Assembly (NCBI GenBank): GCA_012514535.1
Contig: JAAZAA010000366.1
Coordinates: forward strand, 1-39,803
Direction: 5' to 3'
From: Myxococcales bacterium
GTDB lineage: Bacteria > Myxococcota_A > Polyangia > Polyangiales > Polyangiaceae
Length of the DNA stretch: 39,803 bases
This document shows positions 1 to 7,883 of this stretch, in pieces (position 1 is the first letter of the stretch; every line of letters begins with the position of its first letter). The notes below the pieces were generated by a model, which was not told where the DNA came from, searched no databases, and saw only the letters and a list, made by a program, of their open reading frames with translations. The position numbers and the translations under genes were made by a program.

Positions 1-27
1 CGAGCGCTCTCGTCGCGAGCGCCCGCG

Positions 28-44
28 CCCCGCAGGCTGCGGGG
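28..44 (-). terminator. GC-rich hairpin after proC
   Basis: CCCCGCA and TGCGGGG (7-bp arms, 3-nt loop) lie 8 bases beyond the proC stop codon. The position fits a transcription terminator. There is no T-tract on the minus strand after it, so a Rho-independent role is uncertain. Confidence 0.4.
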
Positions 45-51
45 GATCACT

Positions 52-870
52 TCAGGAGCCGAGCTCCCTGGAGCGCTTCGTGGCCGCCTGCACCGCCCCG
101 ATGAGCGCGCCGCGGACGCCGCGGCGTTCGAGCTCCTCCAACCCGGCGATGGTCGTCCCGCCGGGGCTGGTCACCGCGTCCTTGAGCTGGGCGGGGTGCT
201 GTTGGCTGTCGAGGAGGAGCTTGGCGGCGCCGTAGACGGTCTGCGCGGCGAACGTCGTGGCCACCGTACGGGGGAGTCCCGCCCGCACGCCGCCGTCCGA
301 GAGGGCCTCGATGATGAGCATGACGTAGGCGGGTCCGCTTCCCGAGAGGCCGGTGATGGCGTCGAGGAGCCCCTCGTCGAGGAGGCTCGTCCGTCCCACG
401 GAGGCGAACAGCGCCTCGGCAACTTTCAGGTCGTCCTCCGTCGCATGGGCGCCGCGGGCCAGGGCCGTCGCGCCCGCGCCGACGATCGCCGGGGTGTTCG
501 GCATGCTCCGCACGACGCGGGGGGTCCCCCCGAGGCCCGCCTCGATCCGCGCGGTGGTGGCCCCCGCGATCACGGAGATCCAGAGCTTCGTCGGCGCCTC
601 GACTCCCACCTCGGCCCCTGTGAGCTCCGTGAGCACCCGGGGGAGCACCTGGGGTTTCACGGCGAGCACGACGACGTCGCTCGCCGCGGCCACGGCGCGG
701 TTGTCGTCGCTCACGGTGACGCCCAGCTCGTCCGCCAGCTGGCGGCGGCGCTCTTCCGAGGGATCGCTGACCTGGAGCAGCTCGGCGCGCGACAGCCCGG
801 AGTGGATCAACCCCCGCAGCAGGGCGCCCGCCATGTTGCCGCCACCGATGAACCCGATTCTCTGCTCCAT
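52..870 (-). CDS. proC: Pyrroline-5-carboxylate reductase
   Basis: Cytoplasmic enzyme of the last step of proline synthesis: NAD(P)H-dependent reduction of 1-pyrroline-5-carboxylate to L-proline. The 272-aa product has the usual family length. An N-terminal Rossmann fold starts at MEQRIGFIGGGNMA (GxGxxA-type nucleotide-binding loop). VLAVKPQ lies near residue 70. The C-terminal family signature (LSGSGPAYV, then the DAVTSPGGTT stretch that binds substrate) is complete. I chose the ATG at 870 because the Rossmann strand begins right there; the open frame extends upstream to 1059 with Arg-rich sequence that looks non-coding. A TATGGG sits 7 nt before the ATG, with no clear ribosome-binding site. 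The gene diverges from the PilZ gene at 1058. Confidence 0.96.
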   Translation of the reverse strand: MEQRIGFIGGGNMAGALLRGLIHSGLSRAELLQVSDPSEERRRQLADELGVTVSDDNRAVAAASDVVVLAVKPQVLPRVLTELTGAEVGVEAPTKLWISVIAGATTARIEAGLGGTPRVVRSMPNTPAIVGAGATALARGAHATEDDLKVAEALFASVGRTSLLDEGLLDAITGLSGSGPAYVMLIIEALSDGGVRAGLPRTVATTFAAQTVYGAAKLLLDSQQHPAQLKDAVTSPGGTTIAGLEELERRGVRGALIGAVQAATKRSRELGS

Positions 871-1057
871 GAGCCACCCCATAGCAGCCGGTGCCCGTCC
901 TCGGCGAGCGCTCCGCTGCAGGTGCCGGATCGGAATCGTCTGCGCCGTGGAGGCTTCCCGGGGGGAGGCCTCCTGACCCCGGCCCCTTGCCGCGGTGGGC
1001 CGCCCGAGTAGTCTCGCAGGAACGAGCGCGAGCACGGGACGCACGGAAAGAGCACAC

Positions 1058-1462
1058 ATGGGTGACGGCCACGAGGGAGACCGCAGGAAGGATCAACGCG
1101 AGCCCATCGAGCTGCAGGTGAGCTACAAGCGGCTCAACACCTTCTTTGCCGACTACACCCGCAACATCTCCCGGGGCGGCACCTTCATCGGCACCGAGCG
1201 GCCGCTCCCCCTCGGCACGGAGTTCGTGTTCGCCCTGAGCGTGCCGGGGCTCGAGGAGCCCCTTCGGCTCCGGGGCAAGGTCATCTGGACGACGGCGGTC
1301 AGCGACGCCACCAAGGCCAACCCCGCGGGCATGGGCATCGAGTTCCAGTACCAGAGCGACGAGGCCCGCCGGGAGAAGGAGGCGAAGGTCGAGCGTCTCC
1401 TCACCCGCGAGCTCGGGGAGCACCTGGCGACGAAGCTCCTCGGCCGCAAGCCCTACGACTGA
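1058..1462 (+). CDS. PilZ domain protein (Myxococcus-type)
   Basis: A 134-aa protein that is one PilZ domain. It has an RxxxR-like start (RKDQR, residues about 10-14) and the second PilZ motif NISRGG near residue 36, followed by beta strands (EFVFALSVPG, LRLRGKVIWT) and GMGIEFQ. PilZ domains with both motifs usually bind cyclic di-GMP. Short single-domain versions are numerous in Myxococcota and often affect motility or polarity. The ATG at 1058 was chosen because the upstream in-frame extension from 995 is not domain-like. A charged helix (EARREKEAKVERLL) ends the protein. No partner gene adjoins it, so its output is unknown. Confidence 0.85.
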   Translation: MGDGHEGDRRKDQREPIELQVSYKRLNTFFADYTRNISRGGTFIGTERPLPLGTEFVFALSVPGLEEPLRLRGKVIWTTAVSDATKANPAGMGIEFQYQSDEARREKEAKVERLLTRELGEHLATKLLGRKPYD

Positions 1463-1760
1463 GGCGCGCGCCGCTGCCATCGTCGCGCCATCGCGTCGCG
1501 CCCATCCCGGCGCGCAGGCAGCGTCGCGCGTCGGGGCAGTCGCGCCGTCGCGTCGCCGAGCTGCCGGCGAGGGGGATTGCCTTCGGGAAGGGCGCCGCTC
1601 AGGGACCCGTGGCACGGCCGAGGAAACGTCGACGCAGGAGACGTGCCAGGAGCGTGTGACGATCCAGCGGAGGGTGACGGACGTCGGGTGCGGCGAACGG
1701 TCGCATTGCTGGGTTCACCCGCGGATCTCTACGGTGCTTGCAAGCGAACGGACGGCCCTC
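1463..1760. other. Gene-free stretch before mbnP
   Basis: About 300 bases rich in CGTCGCG-type words. I see no coding frame. A perfect 10-bp palindrome, GCTTGCAAGC, lies at 1736-1745, 16 bases before the mbnP start; it could be a regulator site but nothing else supports this. Confidence 0.4.
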
Positions 1761-2576
1761 ATGCAAGACACTCGTGTTCTCGGTTGCGCCGTCGTGGCGG
1801 CGCTGGGTCTGACCTGCGCCGGTTGCGGCGCCGACGTCTCTTCCGCCAAGGATCACGGCGCCCGCGGCGAAGGCGGCGCCGGGGGCGCGCCCCCGGGCGG
1901 AGTCCCCGTCACCATCCAGCTCGAGCACCGCGTCGGCGGCCTCCCGCTCGGCGAATCCATGGTGGACACACCCTTCACGAACGCCGCGGGCAACGCCTTC
2001 GGTGTGACCCGCCTGGTGTACTTTCTGAGCGACGTCACCTTGACGCCCCGCGGTGGTGCGCCCGCGGTGGCCGCCGGGGCGCACTACGTCGACCACGAGG
2101 AGCCCGCCACGCGGGAGATCGAGCTGAGCCTCGAGGAGGGGGTGAGCGAGCTCGCCTCCCTGACGTTCACCTTCGGCTTGCCGCCGGAGGCGAACGTCTC
2201 GGGCGCCTTCGTCACGGCGCCCGAGTCCCTCATGGAGTGGCCCGAGTCGATGGGCGGTGGGTATCACTACATGAAGCTCGAGGGATTCTGGAGCCACGGC
2301 GACGGCGAGGTGGTCCCCTTCAAAGCTCACAGTGGCGCCGCGGGGGGGACGGACTACTCCGTCGCGGTCGAGCTCGACGCCGCGGGGCTCGTCGTCGAGG
2401 GGGACGCGCTGCACCTCCGTCTAATCATGAACGTCGAGCAGTGGTTCGAGGGGCCGAACCTCTGGGACTTCCGCGAGCGCTTCACGCCCCCGATGTACGG
2501 CATCATGCACGACGCCGCCGCCCAGCGCTCGCTCCAGCAGAACGGCGCCACCGTGTTCTCGCTGGAGGTCCCGTGA
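1761..2576 (+). CDS. mbnP: MbnP-family copper-binding lipoprotein
   Basis: Secreted 271-aa protein with a signal peptide, a lipobox-like AGC at residues 20-22 and a Gly-rich linker. The body has the MbnP pattern: VDTPFTNAAGNAFGVTRLVYFLSDV (residues about 67-92), a YVDHEE segment, GGGYHYMKLEGFW, and a C-terminal part with MNVEQWF and NLWDF tryptophans. In characterised pairs, the partner MbnH oxidises a tryptophan of MbnP to kynurenine, which creates a copper site. The next gene is such an MbnH, overlapping by 4 bases (GTGA). The ATG at 1761 is chosen because the signal peptide starts there. No methanobactin precursor or synthesis genes are adjacent, so the copper role is inferred from family. 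Confidence 0.82.
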   Translation: MQDTRVLGCAVVAALGLTCAGCGADVSSAKDHGARGEGGAGGAPPGGVPVTIQLEHRVGGLPLGESMVDTPFTNAAGNAFGVTRLVYFLSDVTLTPRGGAPAVAAGAHYVDHEEPATREIELSLEEGVSELASLTFTFGLPPEANVSGAFVTAPESLMEWPESMGGGYHYMKLEGFWSHGDGEVVPFKAHSGAAGGTDYSVAVELDAAGLVVEGDALHLRLIMNVEQWFEGPNLWDFRERFTPPMYGIMHDAAAQRSLQQNGATVFSLEVP

Positions 2577-3586
2577 GGTGGGCGGCGCGCAGCTCACGGG
2601 CGATCGGCGCGGTGTTCGCGCTCGCCTGCGGTCCGCTGTTCACGCTCGCCTGCGGCGTGCTGGGATCGGACGAGGACGTCGACCTGGACCACCTCGTCCA
2701 GATCCCCCGCGGGTTTCCCCCGATGGAGGTGCCCGACCACAACCCGACCACGCCCGAAGGCGTGGCCCTCGGGCGCCAGCTCTACTACGACCAGCGCCTC
2801 TCGAACGGCGGAGCGCGGGCCTGCGCCGACTGTCACCTCCAGGAGCGTGCCTTCTCGAATCCCGCTGCTTCCGGGGTGCTCGCCCACGTGAACCTCGCCT
2901 GGTCGCGGTACTTCCTCTGGGACGGCTCCGAGGAGGGGACCCTCGAGGACGTGATGCGGTTCGAGGTGGAGGAGTTCTTCCAGACGGACGTGGAGCGCCT
3001 GCGGGAGCCGGATCTCGAGGAGATGTTCCAGGCGGCCTTCGGGACGCCGGAGATCACCACGGAGCGGGCCGCCCTGGCATTGGCGCAGTTCCAGCGGACG
3101 CTCGTGTCCGGGAACTCCCCCTACGACCGCTACATGCAAGGGGACCGATCGGCCCTGAGCGCGTCCGAGGTCCGCGGCATGAAGCTCTTCTACTCGGAGC
3201 GCGCCGAGTGCTTCCATTGCCACGCCACGGCCCTCTTCACGGACAATCTCTTCCACAACATCGGCCTCGACGCGGAGGTCGATGGCACGGGGCGAGGGGC
3301 GGTGACCGGGCGCCGGATCGACGATGGCGCCTACAAGACACCCACGCTCCGCAACGTCGCCGTGAGCGGTCCCTACATGCACGACGATCGGTTCGCCACC
3401 CTGGAGGAGGTCGTGGACTTCTACAGCGAAGGGATCGTGGACTCACCGACCATCGATCCGCTCATCGTCGACCCGCGGGGCGGGGGTGCGCAGCTGAGCC
3501 GCGCGGAGCGCGAGGACCTGGTGGCGTTCCTGCGCGCCCTGACGGACGAGGGCTTCCTGAACGAGCCCGCGTTCGGGCCGCCGTGA
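2573..3586 (+). CDS. mbnH: MbnH-type di-haem peroxidase (MauG family)
   Basis: 337-aa exported c-type cytochrome. It has two haem attachment motifs, CADCH at 84-88 and CFHCH at 213-217, and the MauG/cytochrome-c-peroxidase landmarks FLWDG, ALAQFQRTLVSGNSPYDRY, KTPTLRNVAVSGPYMHDDRFATLEEVV. The N-terminus is a signal sequence with two possible lipobox cysteines (19 and 27). The length and the two-haem plan match MbnH, which forms a bis-Fe(IV)-type oxidant to convert tryptophan in MbnP to kynurenine. Translation starts at a GTG overlapping the mbnP stop (GTGA), so the pair is co-translated. It could instead be a general cytochrome-c peroxidase, but its placement after mbnP argues against that. 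Confidence 0.85.
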   Translation: MRWAARSSRAIGAVFALACGPLFTLACGVLGSDEDVDLDHLVQIPRGFPPMEVPDHNPTTPEGVALGRQLYYDQRLSNGGARACADCHLQERAFSNPAASGVLAHVNLAWSRYFLWDGSEEGTLEDVMRFEVEEFFQTDVERLREPDLEEMFQAAFGTPEITTERAALALAQFQRTLVSGNSPYDRYMQGDRSALSASEVRGMKLFYSERAECFHCHATALFTDNLFHNIGLDAEVDGTGRGAVTGRRIDDGAYKTPTLRNVAVSGPYMHDDRFATLEEVVDFYSEGIVDSPTIDPLIVDPRGGGAQLSRAEREDLVAFLRALTDEGFLNEPAFGPP

Positions 3587-3687
3587 GCGTGGGCGAGGCG
3601 TTTGCGGCCGGGCGAACGTTCTCCCGGCGGCGTGACGGCCATCATGGGCAACGCGCGGGCGCGCGTGGTGTAAGCGGCGGAGCTCCG

Positions 3688-4578
3688 GTGTCCTCCGTGG
3701 TCATTCCTCCGTTCTCCCCCGCCGGTCCGTTGCGGAGCGCGGCGCTGGCGACCTCCTTCGGGATCGCCGCGGCGGGGTTTCTTTTGCCCGTGTCCTTCGT
3801 CCGCTGGTGCCACCCCGGCGACCCGACGCACCGAGAGGCCGGCCGTTGGTTGCGCCGCTTCGGGCGGCACGTGGTGCGCTCCGCGTGGTTCTGGCGGTTC
3901 ACGATCGAGGGCGAGCCGCCGCCGGACATCCGGGAGCGCCCCTACGTCGTCGTGGCGAACCACCGCTCCGCGGCGGACCCGTTCCTGCTGTCCCACGTGC
4001 CGTGGGACATGCGCTGGGTCGTGAAGCGGGAGCTCCTCGACGTGCCCCTGGTGGGCGCGCTGATCCGCATGGCGGGGGACATCCCCGTCGATCGCGCCTC
4101 TCGGGCGGACGCCGCGCGGCTGCTCGACGAGTGTGAGGCGACCCTGAAAGCCGGCCTGTCCGTCATGTTGTTTCCGGAGGGGACGCGGAACCCCGCGCGC
4201 CTCGGAGCCTTTCGGAGCGGTGCGTTCCACCTGGCCATCCGGGCCCAGGTGCCGGTGCTGCCGATCGCGTTGGCGGGCACGCCCGCCTGCTGGGCGCCGC
4301 GCTCGCCCTGGTTCGGCCGGGGCAGGGCGGTGGCGCGCATCCTCGAGCCAGCGTCCACCGAAGGGATGGGGCCGCGGGACGTGCGGCTGCTGACGGACAA
4401 CGTGCGCCGCCGCATCCTCGACGAGCTCCGGGTGCTGGACGCGGAGAGCTACGCAGGCCCGGTGTCGTCGCTGCCTCGCTCCGCGTCGTCGCGCGTGGTC
4501 GGAGCAGCGGCGGACGCCCCTTCAGTGCTGCCCGTCGAACCCTTCGGTGCGAGTCGACGCGAGGAGCCCAGGGCGTAG
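3688..4578 (+). CDS. 1-acyl-glycerol-3-phosphate acyltransferase family (PlsC-like)
   Basis: 296-aa membrane-associated acyltransferase. The catalytic HX4D motif is in NHRSAADPF, and the substrate-binding FPEGTR block and the following VPVLPIAL strand are present. An N-terminal hydrophobic stretch (SAALATSFGIAAAGFLLPVSFV) anchors it to the inner membrane. The likely reaction is transfer of an acyl chain to lysophosphatidate or a related lysolipid. The start is uncertain: GTG at 3688 has a purine-rich GGCGGAG before it, while a GTG at 3583 would overlap the mbnH stop but adds an Arg-rich, non-hydrophobic leader. The C-terminal 50 residues are low-complexity and its 3' end overlaps the convergent gene at 4522 by 57 bases. 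Confidence 0.82.
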   Translation: MSSVVIPPFSPAGPLRSAALATSFGIAAAGFLLPVSFVRWCHPGDPTHREAGRWLRRFGRHVVRSAWFWRFTIEGEPPPDIRERPYVVVANHRSAADPFLLSHVPWDMRWVVKRELLDVPLVGALIRMAGDIPVDRASRADAARLLDECEATLKAGLSVMLFPEGTRNPARLGAFRSGAFHLAIRAQVPVLPIALAGTPACWAPRSPWFGRGRAVARILEPASTEGMGPRDVRLLTDNVRRRILDELRVLDAESYAGPVSSLPRSASSRVVGAAADAPSVLPVEPFGASRREEPRA

Positions 4579-4947
4579 CTCCCGCGTCCCGGGCACGAAG
4601 CCTCCGTCGTCGTCCCAGCGGGACATGTCCCGACGCAGCGGCTCGTCCGGCGGCGCAGGCTCGTCCTTCGCCGCCTGGCGGGGCACGCGCAGGGCGTCGT
4701 CGACCAGCACCTGCTGAACGGGACCGTGGGCGGTGCTCTGGAGGGTGGTCCAGGCGCGCTCCAGGGACTCCAAGGCGTTCCGCTCCAGGAGCGTCGCCAG
4801 GAGCGCCGGAGGGCACTCGTAGGTGGAGCCGGGGCAGCCTCGTTCGAGCAAGCGTTGGCTCTCGGCGATGACGTCGGCCCGCACGGCGAACTCGCCGCAC
4901 TGATCGCAGTGAACGTCGACGTAGCAGTGTTCCAGGATGTTCGTCAT
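4522..4947 (-). CDS. Uncharacterised Cys-rich small protein beside the RIC gene
   Basis: 141-aa protein that I do not recognise. The N-terminal third holds five cysteines (8, 14, 17, 38, 45) in a C-x5-C-x2-C ... C-x6-C layout with nearby His7 and His13, which suggests a metal-binding fold (zinc or iron-sulfur). The middle is helical (PPALLATLLERNALESLERAWTTL). The C-terminal half is acidic, proline-rich and probably disordered. A good AGGAG site precedes the ATG at 4947. It lies 128 bases downstream of the hemerythrin/RIC gene on the same strand and could be read from the same promoter, so a role in nitric-oxide or iron-cluster stress is a guess from context. Its 3' end overlaps the plsC-like gene. 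Confidence 0.65.
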   Translation of the reverse strand: MTNILEHCYVDVHCDQCGEFAVRADVIAESQRLLERGCPGSTYECPPALLATLLERNALESLERAWTTLQSTAHGPVQQVLVDDALRVPRQAAKDEPAPPDEPLRRDMSRWDDDGGFVPGTRELRPGLLASTRTEGFDGQH

Positions 4948-5075
4948 GAAAGAGACTCCTCGCGCCCTCCGACGCGTCTTCGAGGTGAGGGGCAGCGCGC
5001 CCCCGCGGCGCCCGTCGCAGCGGGGGCATCACGCCCGTGAGCATTTCAAGGGGGTCCTTCAAGGGACCACGGGCC

Positions 5076-5576
5076 TCAGCCGTTCAAGGCCCGGCGAAAC
5101 AAGACCTCGTTCTCCAAGCGGATGTGCGCCAGGAGCTCGGCCTCGAGCTTGCCGAGGCCCGCGTAGAGGGCGAGCCAGGTGGAGCACGCCTCCGGCGGAG
5201 GGACGTAGCCGCCCGTGAGATCCCGCAGCCGCTGGAGGCTGGCGCCGTGGTCCTCGTGCTCCTGCATCATCACGCGGATGGGCATGTGCACCATGGGCCC
5301 ACCTCGCCCCGAGAGGATCGCCGGGAAGAGCACCTGCTCCTCCTTGGCCATGTGCTGGCGCAGCTCGGCGTCGAGCTCCGCGAGCTGCGCGGCGAGCCCC
5401 CGCGGACAGCTGGGCTTGTCGGCGTGCTCCCGTTCCACGCGCCGCGCGGCGTCGATCAGCGCGGGGAGCTCCTCGCGGTGGGGCTCGTGGTAACGACTCA
5501 GCACGAAGTGGATGATCTCGGGGAGGGGCTGGGTGTCCCACCGGGGTGGGGGGGCAGAGGTGGTCGCGTCGATCAT
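5076..5576 (-). CDS. Hemerythrin-like di-iron protein, RIC/YtfE type
   Basis: 166-aa protein with a hemerythrin-type four-helix bundle. Metal-ligand-like residues are spread in the RIC order: HFVLSRYHEPH (residues about 27-37), EREH, LRQHMAKEEQVLFP, MQEHEDHG, and HIRLENEVLF near the C-terminus. RIC proteins (YtfE, ScdA) repair iron-sulfur clusters damaged by nitric oxide. This one lacks the short N-terminal ScdA domain with its conserved cysteines. The start at 5576 has AAGGAGC 10 bases upstream. The gene diverges from norR, and the spacer holds a sigma-54 promoter for it, so NorR probably switches it on when NO is present. A plain hemerythrin-domain protein with another ligand is the alternative. 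Confidence 0.85.
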   Translation of the reverse strand: MIDATTSAPPPRWDTQPLPEIIHFVLSRYHEPHREELPALIDAARRVEREHADKPSCPRGLAAQLAELDAELRQHMAKEEQVLFPAILSGRGGPMVHMPIRVMMQEHEDHGASLQRLRDLTGGYVPPPEACSTWLALYAGLGKLEAELLAHIRLENEVLFRRALNG

Positions 5577-5603
5577 GAGAAAGCTCCTTCGAGCAGGGAT
5601 GAG

Positions 5604-5620
5604 AGCAGGAGGCGTGCCAA
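5604..5620 (-). promoter_or_regulatory. Sigma-54 (-24/-12) promoter of the RIC-like gene
   Basis: Read on the minus strand the site is TTGGCACGCCTCCTGCT. The -24 GG and -12 GC lie at the required 10-base spacing, and only one position of the TTGC half differs from consensus. The predicted transcript start is near 5593, leaving a leader of about 17 bases that contains the ribosome-binding site. NorR is a sigma-54 activator, which makes this assignment strong. Confidence 0.8.
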
Positions 5621-5680
5621 GGAGCGTGCCAGGGGACCGGAGCTGATTTCCGTCGTCTCCCGGGGGGCCGTCACGAAATG

Positions 5681-5700
5681 GACAACGCTCGGCGGTTGTC
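5681..5700. promoter_or_regulatory. Inverted repeat, candidate NorR enhancer site
   Basis: GACAAC and GTTGTC flank an 8-base spacer between the divergent norR and RIC-like genes. It lies about 75 bases upstream of the sigma-54 element, within the range where NorR binds. The sequence is not the GT-N7-AC core known from E. coli, so the assignment rests on position and symmetry. It also sits just upstream of the norR start and could serve autoregulation. Confidence 0.45.
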
Positions 5701-5718
5701 GCGGGGAGAACGGGTGTT

Positions 5719-7317
5719 ATGCCGACAGCAACCATGGGCTCTTCGGACTGCTCCCTCGACTCCCTGCTGTCCATCGCCGTCGATCTGACGACGTCCCTGG
5801 CCTCCGAGGATCGACTCGCGCGCCTGCTGGAGGCGGTCCGGACTGCGATCCCCTGTGACGCGGCGGCGGTGCTGGAGCTGAGCGGAGACGACCTCGTCCC
5901 GCTGGCGACCCATGGCCTGGTGCCCGAGGTGCGGGGGAGACGGTTCGCGCGGCGGGAGCATCCGCGACTCGACGCCGTCGTCGCTCGGGGCGCGCCCGTG
6001 CGCTTCGCCGCCGACAGCGCGCTCCCCGATCCCTACGATGGCCTGTTGCTCGTCAATCCAGACGCCACGCGGCACGTCCACGCGTGCCTGGGCTGTCCTC
6101 TCCTCCAGGGCGATCGCGTGATCGGGGTGCTCACCGCCGACGCGCTGGATCCTGGCGCCTTCGACGGCCTCGAGGATGGCTTCCTCCGGATGCTCGGGGC
6201 GCTGGCGGGCGCCGCCCTCCACACGGGGCGACTCATCGAGGCCCTCGAGACGACCTCCCGCCACCACCAACGGATCGCTCACGTCCTGCAGCGGGACGCG
6301 GCCTTGCGGGACGGGGGGACGCAGATCATCGGCACCACCCCCGCCATCCAGCGGGTCCGCGACGAGATCGAGCTGGTGGCGCGCACGGACTTCGCGGTGC
6401 TGATCACCGGGGAGACGGGGGTCGGCAAGGAGCTCGTCGCTCGCGCGGTCCACGAGAGATCGTCGCGGCGAGACGAGGCGCTCATCTACGTCAACTGCGC
6501 GGCGCTGCCGGAGACGGTCGTCGAGAGCGAGCTCTTCGGCCACGTGCGCGGCGCGTTCACTGGAGCGACCACGGAGCGCGCCGGCAAGTTCGAGGTGGCC
6601 CACCGGGGGACGCTCTTCCTCGACGAGATCGGTGAGCTCCCGCTCTCGGTCCAGCCGAAGCTCCTGCGCGCGCTCCAGGAGGGGGAGATCCAGCGGGTCG
6701 GATCCGACAAGCCGCTCCGGGTCGACGTGCGCACCGTCGCCGCGACGAACCGGGACCTCGCGCTGGAGGTCGAGGCGGGGCGGTTTCGCGCGGATCTCTT
6801 CCACCGCCTGAACATGTACCCCCTCCCGGTGCCCGCCCTGCGCGAGCGCTGTGAGGACATCCCCCTGCTCGCCGGACACTTCCTGGATCTCTATCGCCGG
6901 CGGCTCGGGCTCGGCCCCGTGCGGCTCACGGAGCGGGCGCGCCAGTCCCTCCTGAGCGCCGACTGGCCAGGCAACGTGCGAGAGCTCGATCACCTCCTGG
7001 GGCGAGCGGTGCTGCGGGCCAGCGCGGGGGTCGGGCGGGGGGAGCCGGTCTTGCTCGCGCCCGAGCACCTCCAGCTCGAGCCGGCGCGATCGAGCTCGCG
7101 GCCGCCGGAGGTGGTGCGTGGCGCACCGGAGGAGGGCGCCGTGGTGCTCCCGATCGGTGGTCTCCCGTTGCGGGCGGCCCTGGAAGAGACGAAGCGCACC
7201 CTCGTGCTCCGCGCCGTGGAAGCGAGCGGCGGCAACTGGGCGGCCGCGGCCCGGATCTTGGGGATGGCGCGTAGCAACCTCCACCACATGGCGGAGCGGT
7301 TGGGGCTCCGAGGGTGA
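5719..7317 (+). CDS. norR: Nitric-oxide-responsive sigma-54 activator NorR
   Basis: 532-aa enhancer-binding protein in the usual three-domain order. The N-terminal GAF domain closely resembles E. coli NorR: GRRFARREHPRLDAV, then VRFAADSALPDPYDGL with the acidic residues that bind the NO-sensing iron, and VHACLGCPL. The AAA+ domain has Walker A GETGVGKE (231-238), the sigma-54 contact loop GAFTGA (278-283), FLDEIGELPL as Walker B, and LFHRLNMYPLPVPALRER. The C-terminus is a Fis-type helix-turn-helix (NWAAAARILGMARSNLHHMAERLGL). GGGGAG precedes the ATG. NO binding to the GAF iron releases the ATPase to activate the divergent RIC-like promoter. Confidence 0.95.
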   Translation: MPTATMGSSDCSLDSLLSIAVDLTTSLASEDRLARLLEAVRTAIPCDAAAVLELSGDDLVPLATHGLVPEVRGRRFARREHPRLDAVVARGAPVRFAADSALPDPYDGLLLVNPDATRHVHACLGCPLLQGDRVIGVLTADALDPGAFDGLEDGFLRMLGALAGAALHTGRLIEALETTSRHHQRIAHVLQRDAALRDGGTQIIGTTPAIQRVRDEIELVARTDFAVLITGETGVGKELVARAVHERSSRRDEALIYVNCAALPETVVESELFGHVRGAFTGATTERAGKFEVAHRGTLFLDEIGELPLSVQPKLLRALQEGEIQRVGSDKPLRVDVRTVAATNRDLALEVEAGRFRADLFHRLNMYPLPVPALRERCEDIPLLAGHFLDLYRRRLGLGPVRLTERARQSLLSADWPGNVRELDHLLGRAVLRASAGVGRGEPVLLAPEHLQLEPARSSSRPPEVVRGAPEEGAVVLPIGGLPLRAALEETKRTLVLRAVEASGGNWAAAARILGMARSNLHHMAERLGLRG

Positions 7318-7319
7318 CG

Positions 7320-7883
7320 ATGCGGATGGTCCTGACCGCCGCGCTCGGCTTCGCCCTGCTCACGATGAGCTCAGCGGCGGGCGCGAGCCGTGAGAACCCG
7401 CGGGATCCGAGCCCGGTGCTGCGGGGCGACTGGCTCCTCTTGCAGCTCGTGCCGAGCCCCGGCGTCGCCCTCGGGGCGTCGGGGCCGGCGGCCACCTTGC
7501 GTTGGCACGTGACGCCGCTGCTCTATTCCTTCGGCACGGATCGTCGGCTGAACCGCTTCCGCTGGTTCATCGCCGAGCCCCTGTATCGCCACTCCGGCAG
7601 CGTCGAGCTCTTCGCCGATCCCTTCTACATCGGGCGCGATCGGCCCGCGCGGGATCGCTGGGGGCTGAGCACCGGTGCCCGCGCTCACTTTCCGTGGCTG
7701 GAGCGGGGCGACGCCCTGTCCTACTCGGTCGGGGCCTCGATGTTGCTCTTGCACGAAGGGTTCCAGCCGAGCTTCGAGGCGGGGCTGTCCACTTTGTTCG
7801 GGGTGCTGGGGGTGTTCGTGCACGTGGCGCCGTGGTTCGACGACGGCTACGCGGAGCTGAGCCTGCGCGTGAGGTGGTTCTGA
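7320..7883 (+). CDS. Secreted or outer-membrane protein of unknown function
   Basis: 187-aa protein with a clear Sec signal peptide (MRMVLTAALGFALLTMSSAAGAS). The rest is rich in aromatic and alternating hydrophobic residues and ends in LSLRVRWF, a C-terminal aromatic typical of outer-membrane beta-barrels. I do not recognise a family. The ATG at 7320 is preferred because GAGG lies 6 bases before it. A GTG at 7314 would overlap the norR stop but has no room for a ribosome-binding site. Its stop overlaps the next start (TGATG), so it forms an operon with the hydrolase that follows and probably with norR. Confidence 0.65.
   Translation: MRMVLTAALGFALLTMSSAAGASRENPRDPSPVLRGDWLLLQLVPSPGVALGASGPAATLRWHVTPLLYSFGTDRRLNRFRWFIAEPLYRHSGSVELFADPFYIGRDRPARDRWGLSTGARAHFPWLERGDALSYSVGASMLLLHEGFQPSFEAGLSTLFGVLGVFVHVAPWFDDGYAELSLRVRWF

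Noticed and set aside
1577-2572. Upstream extension of the mbnH frame by more than 300 codons
   Set aside because: The extension is an Arg-rich shadow of mbnP in another frame. MbnH starts at the GTG overlapping the mbnP stop.
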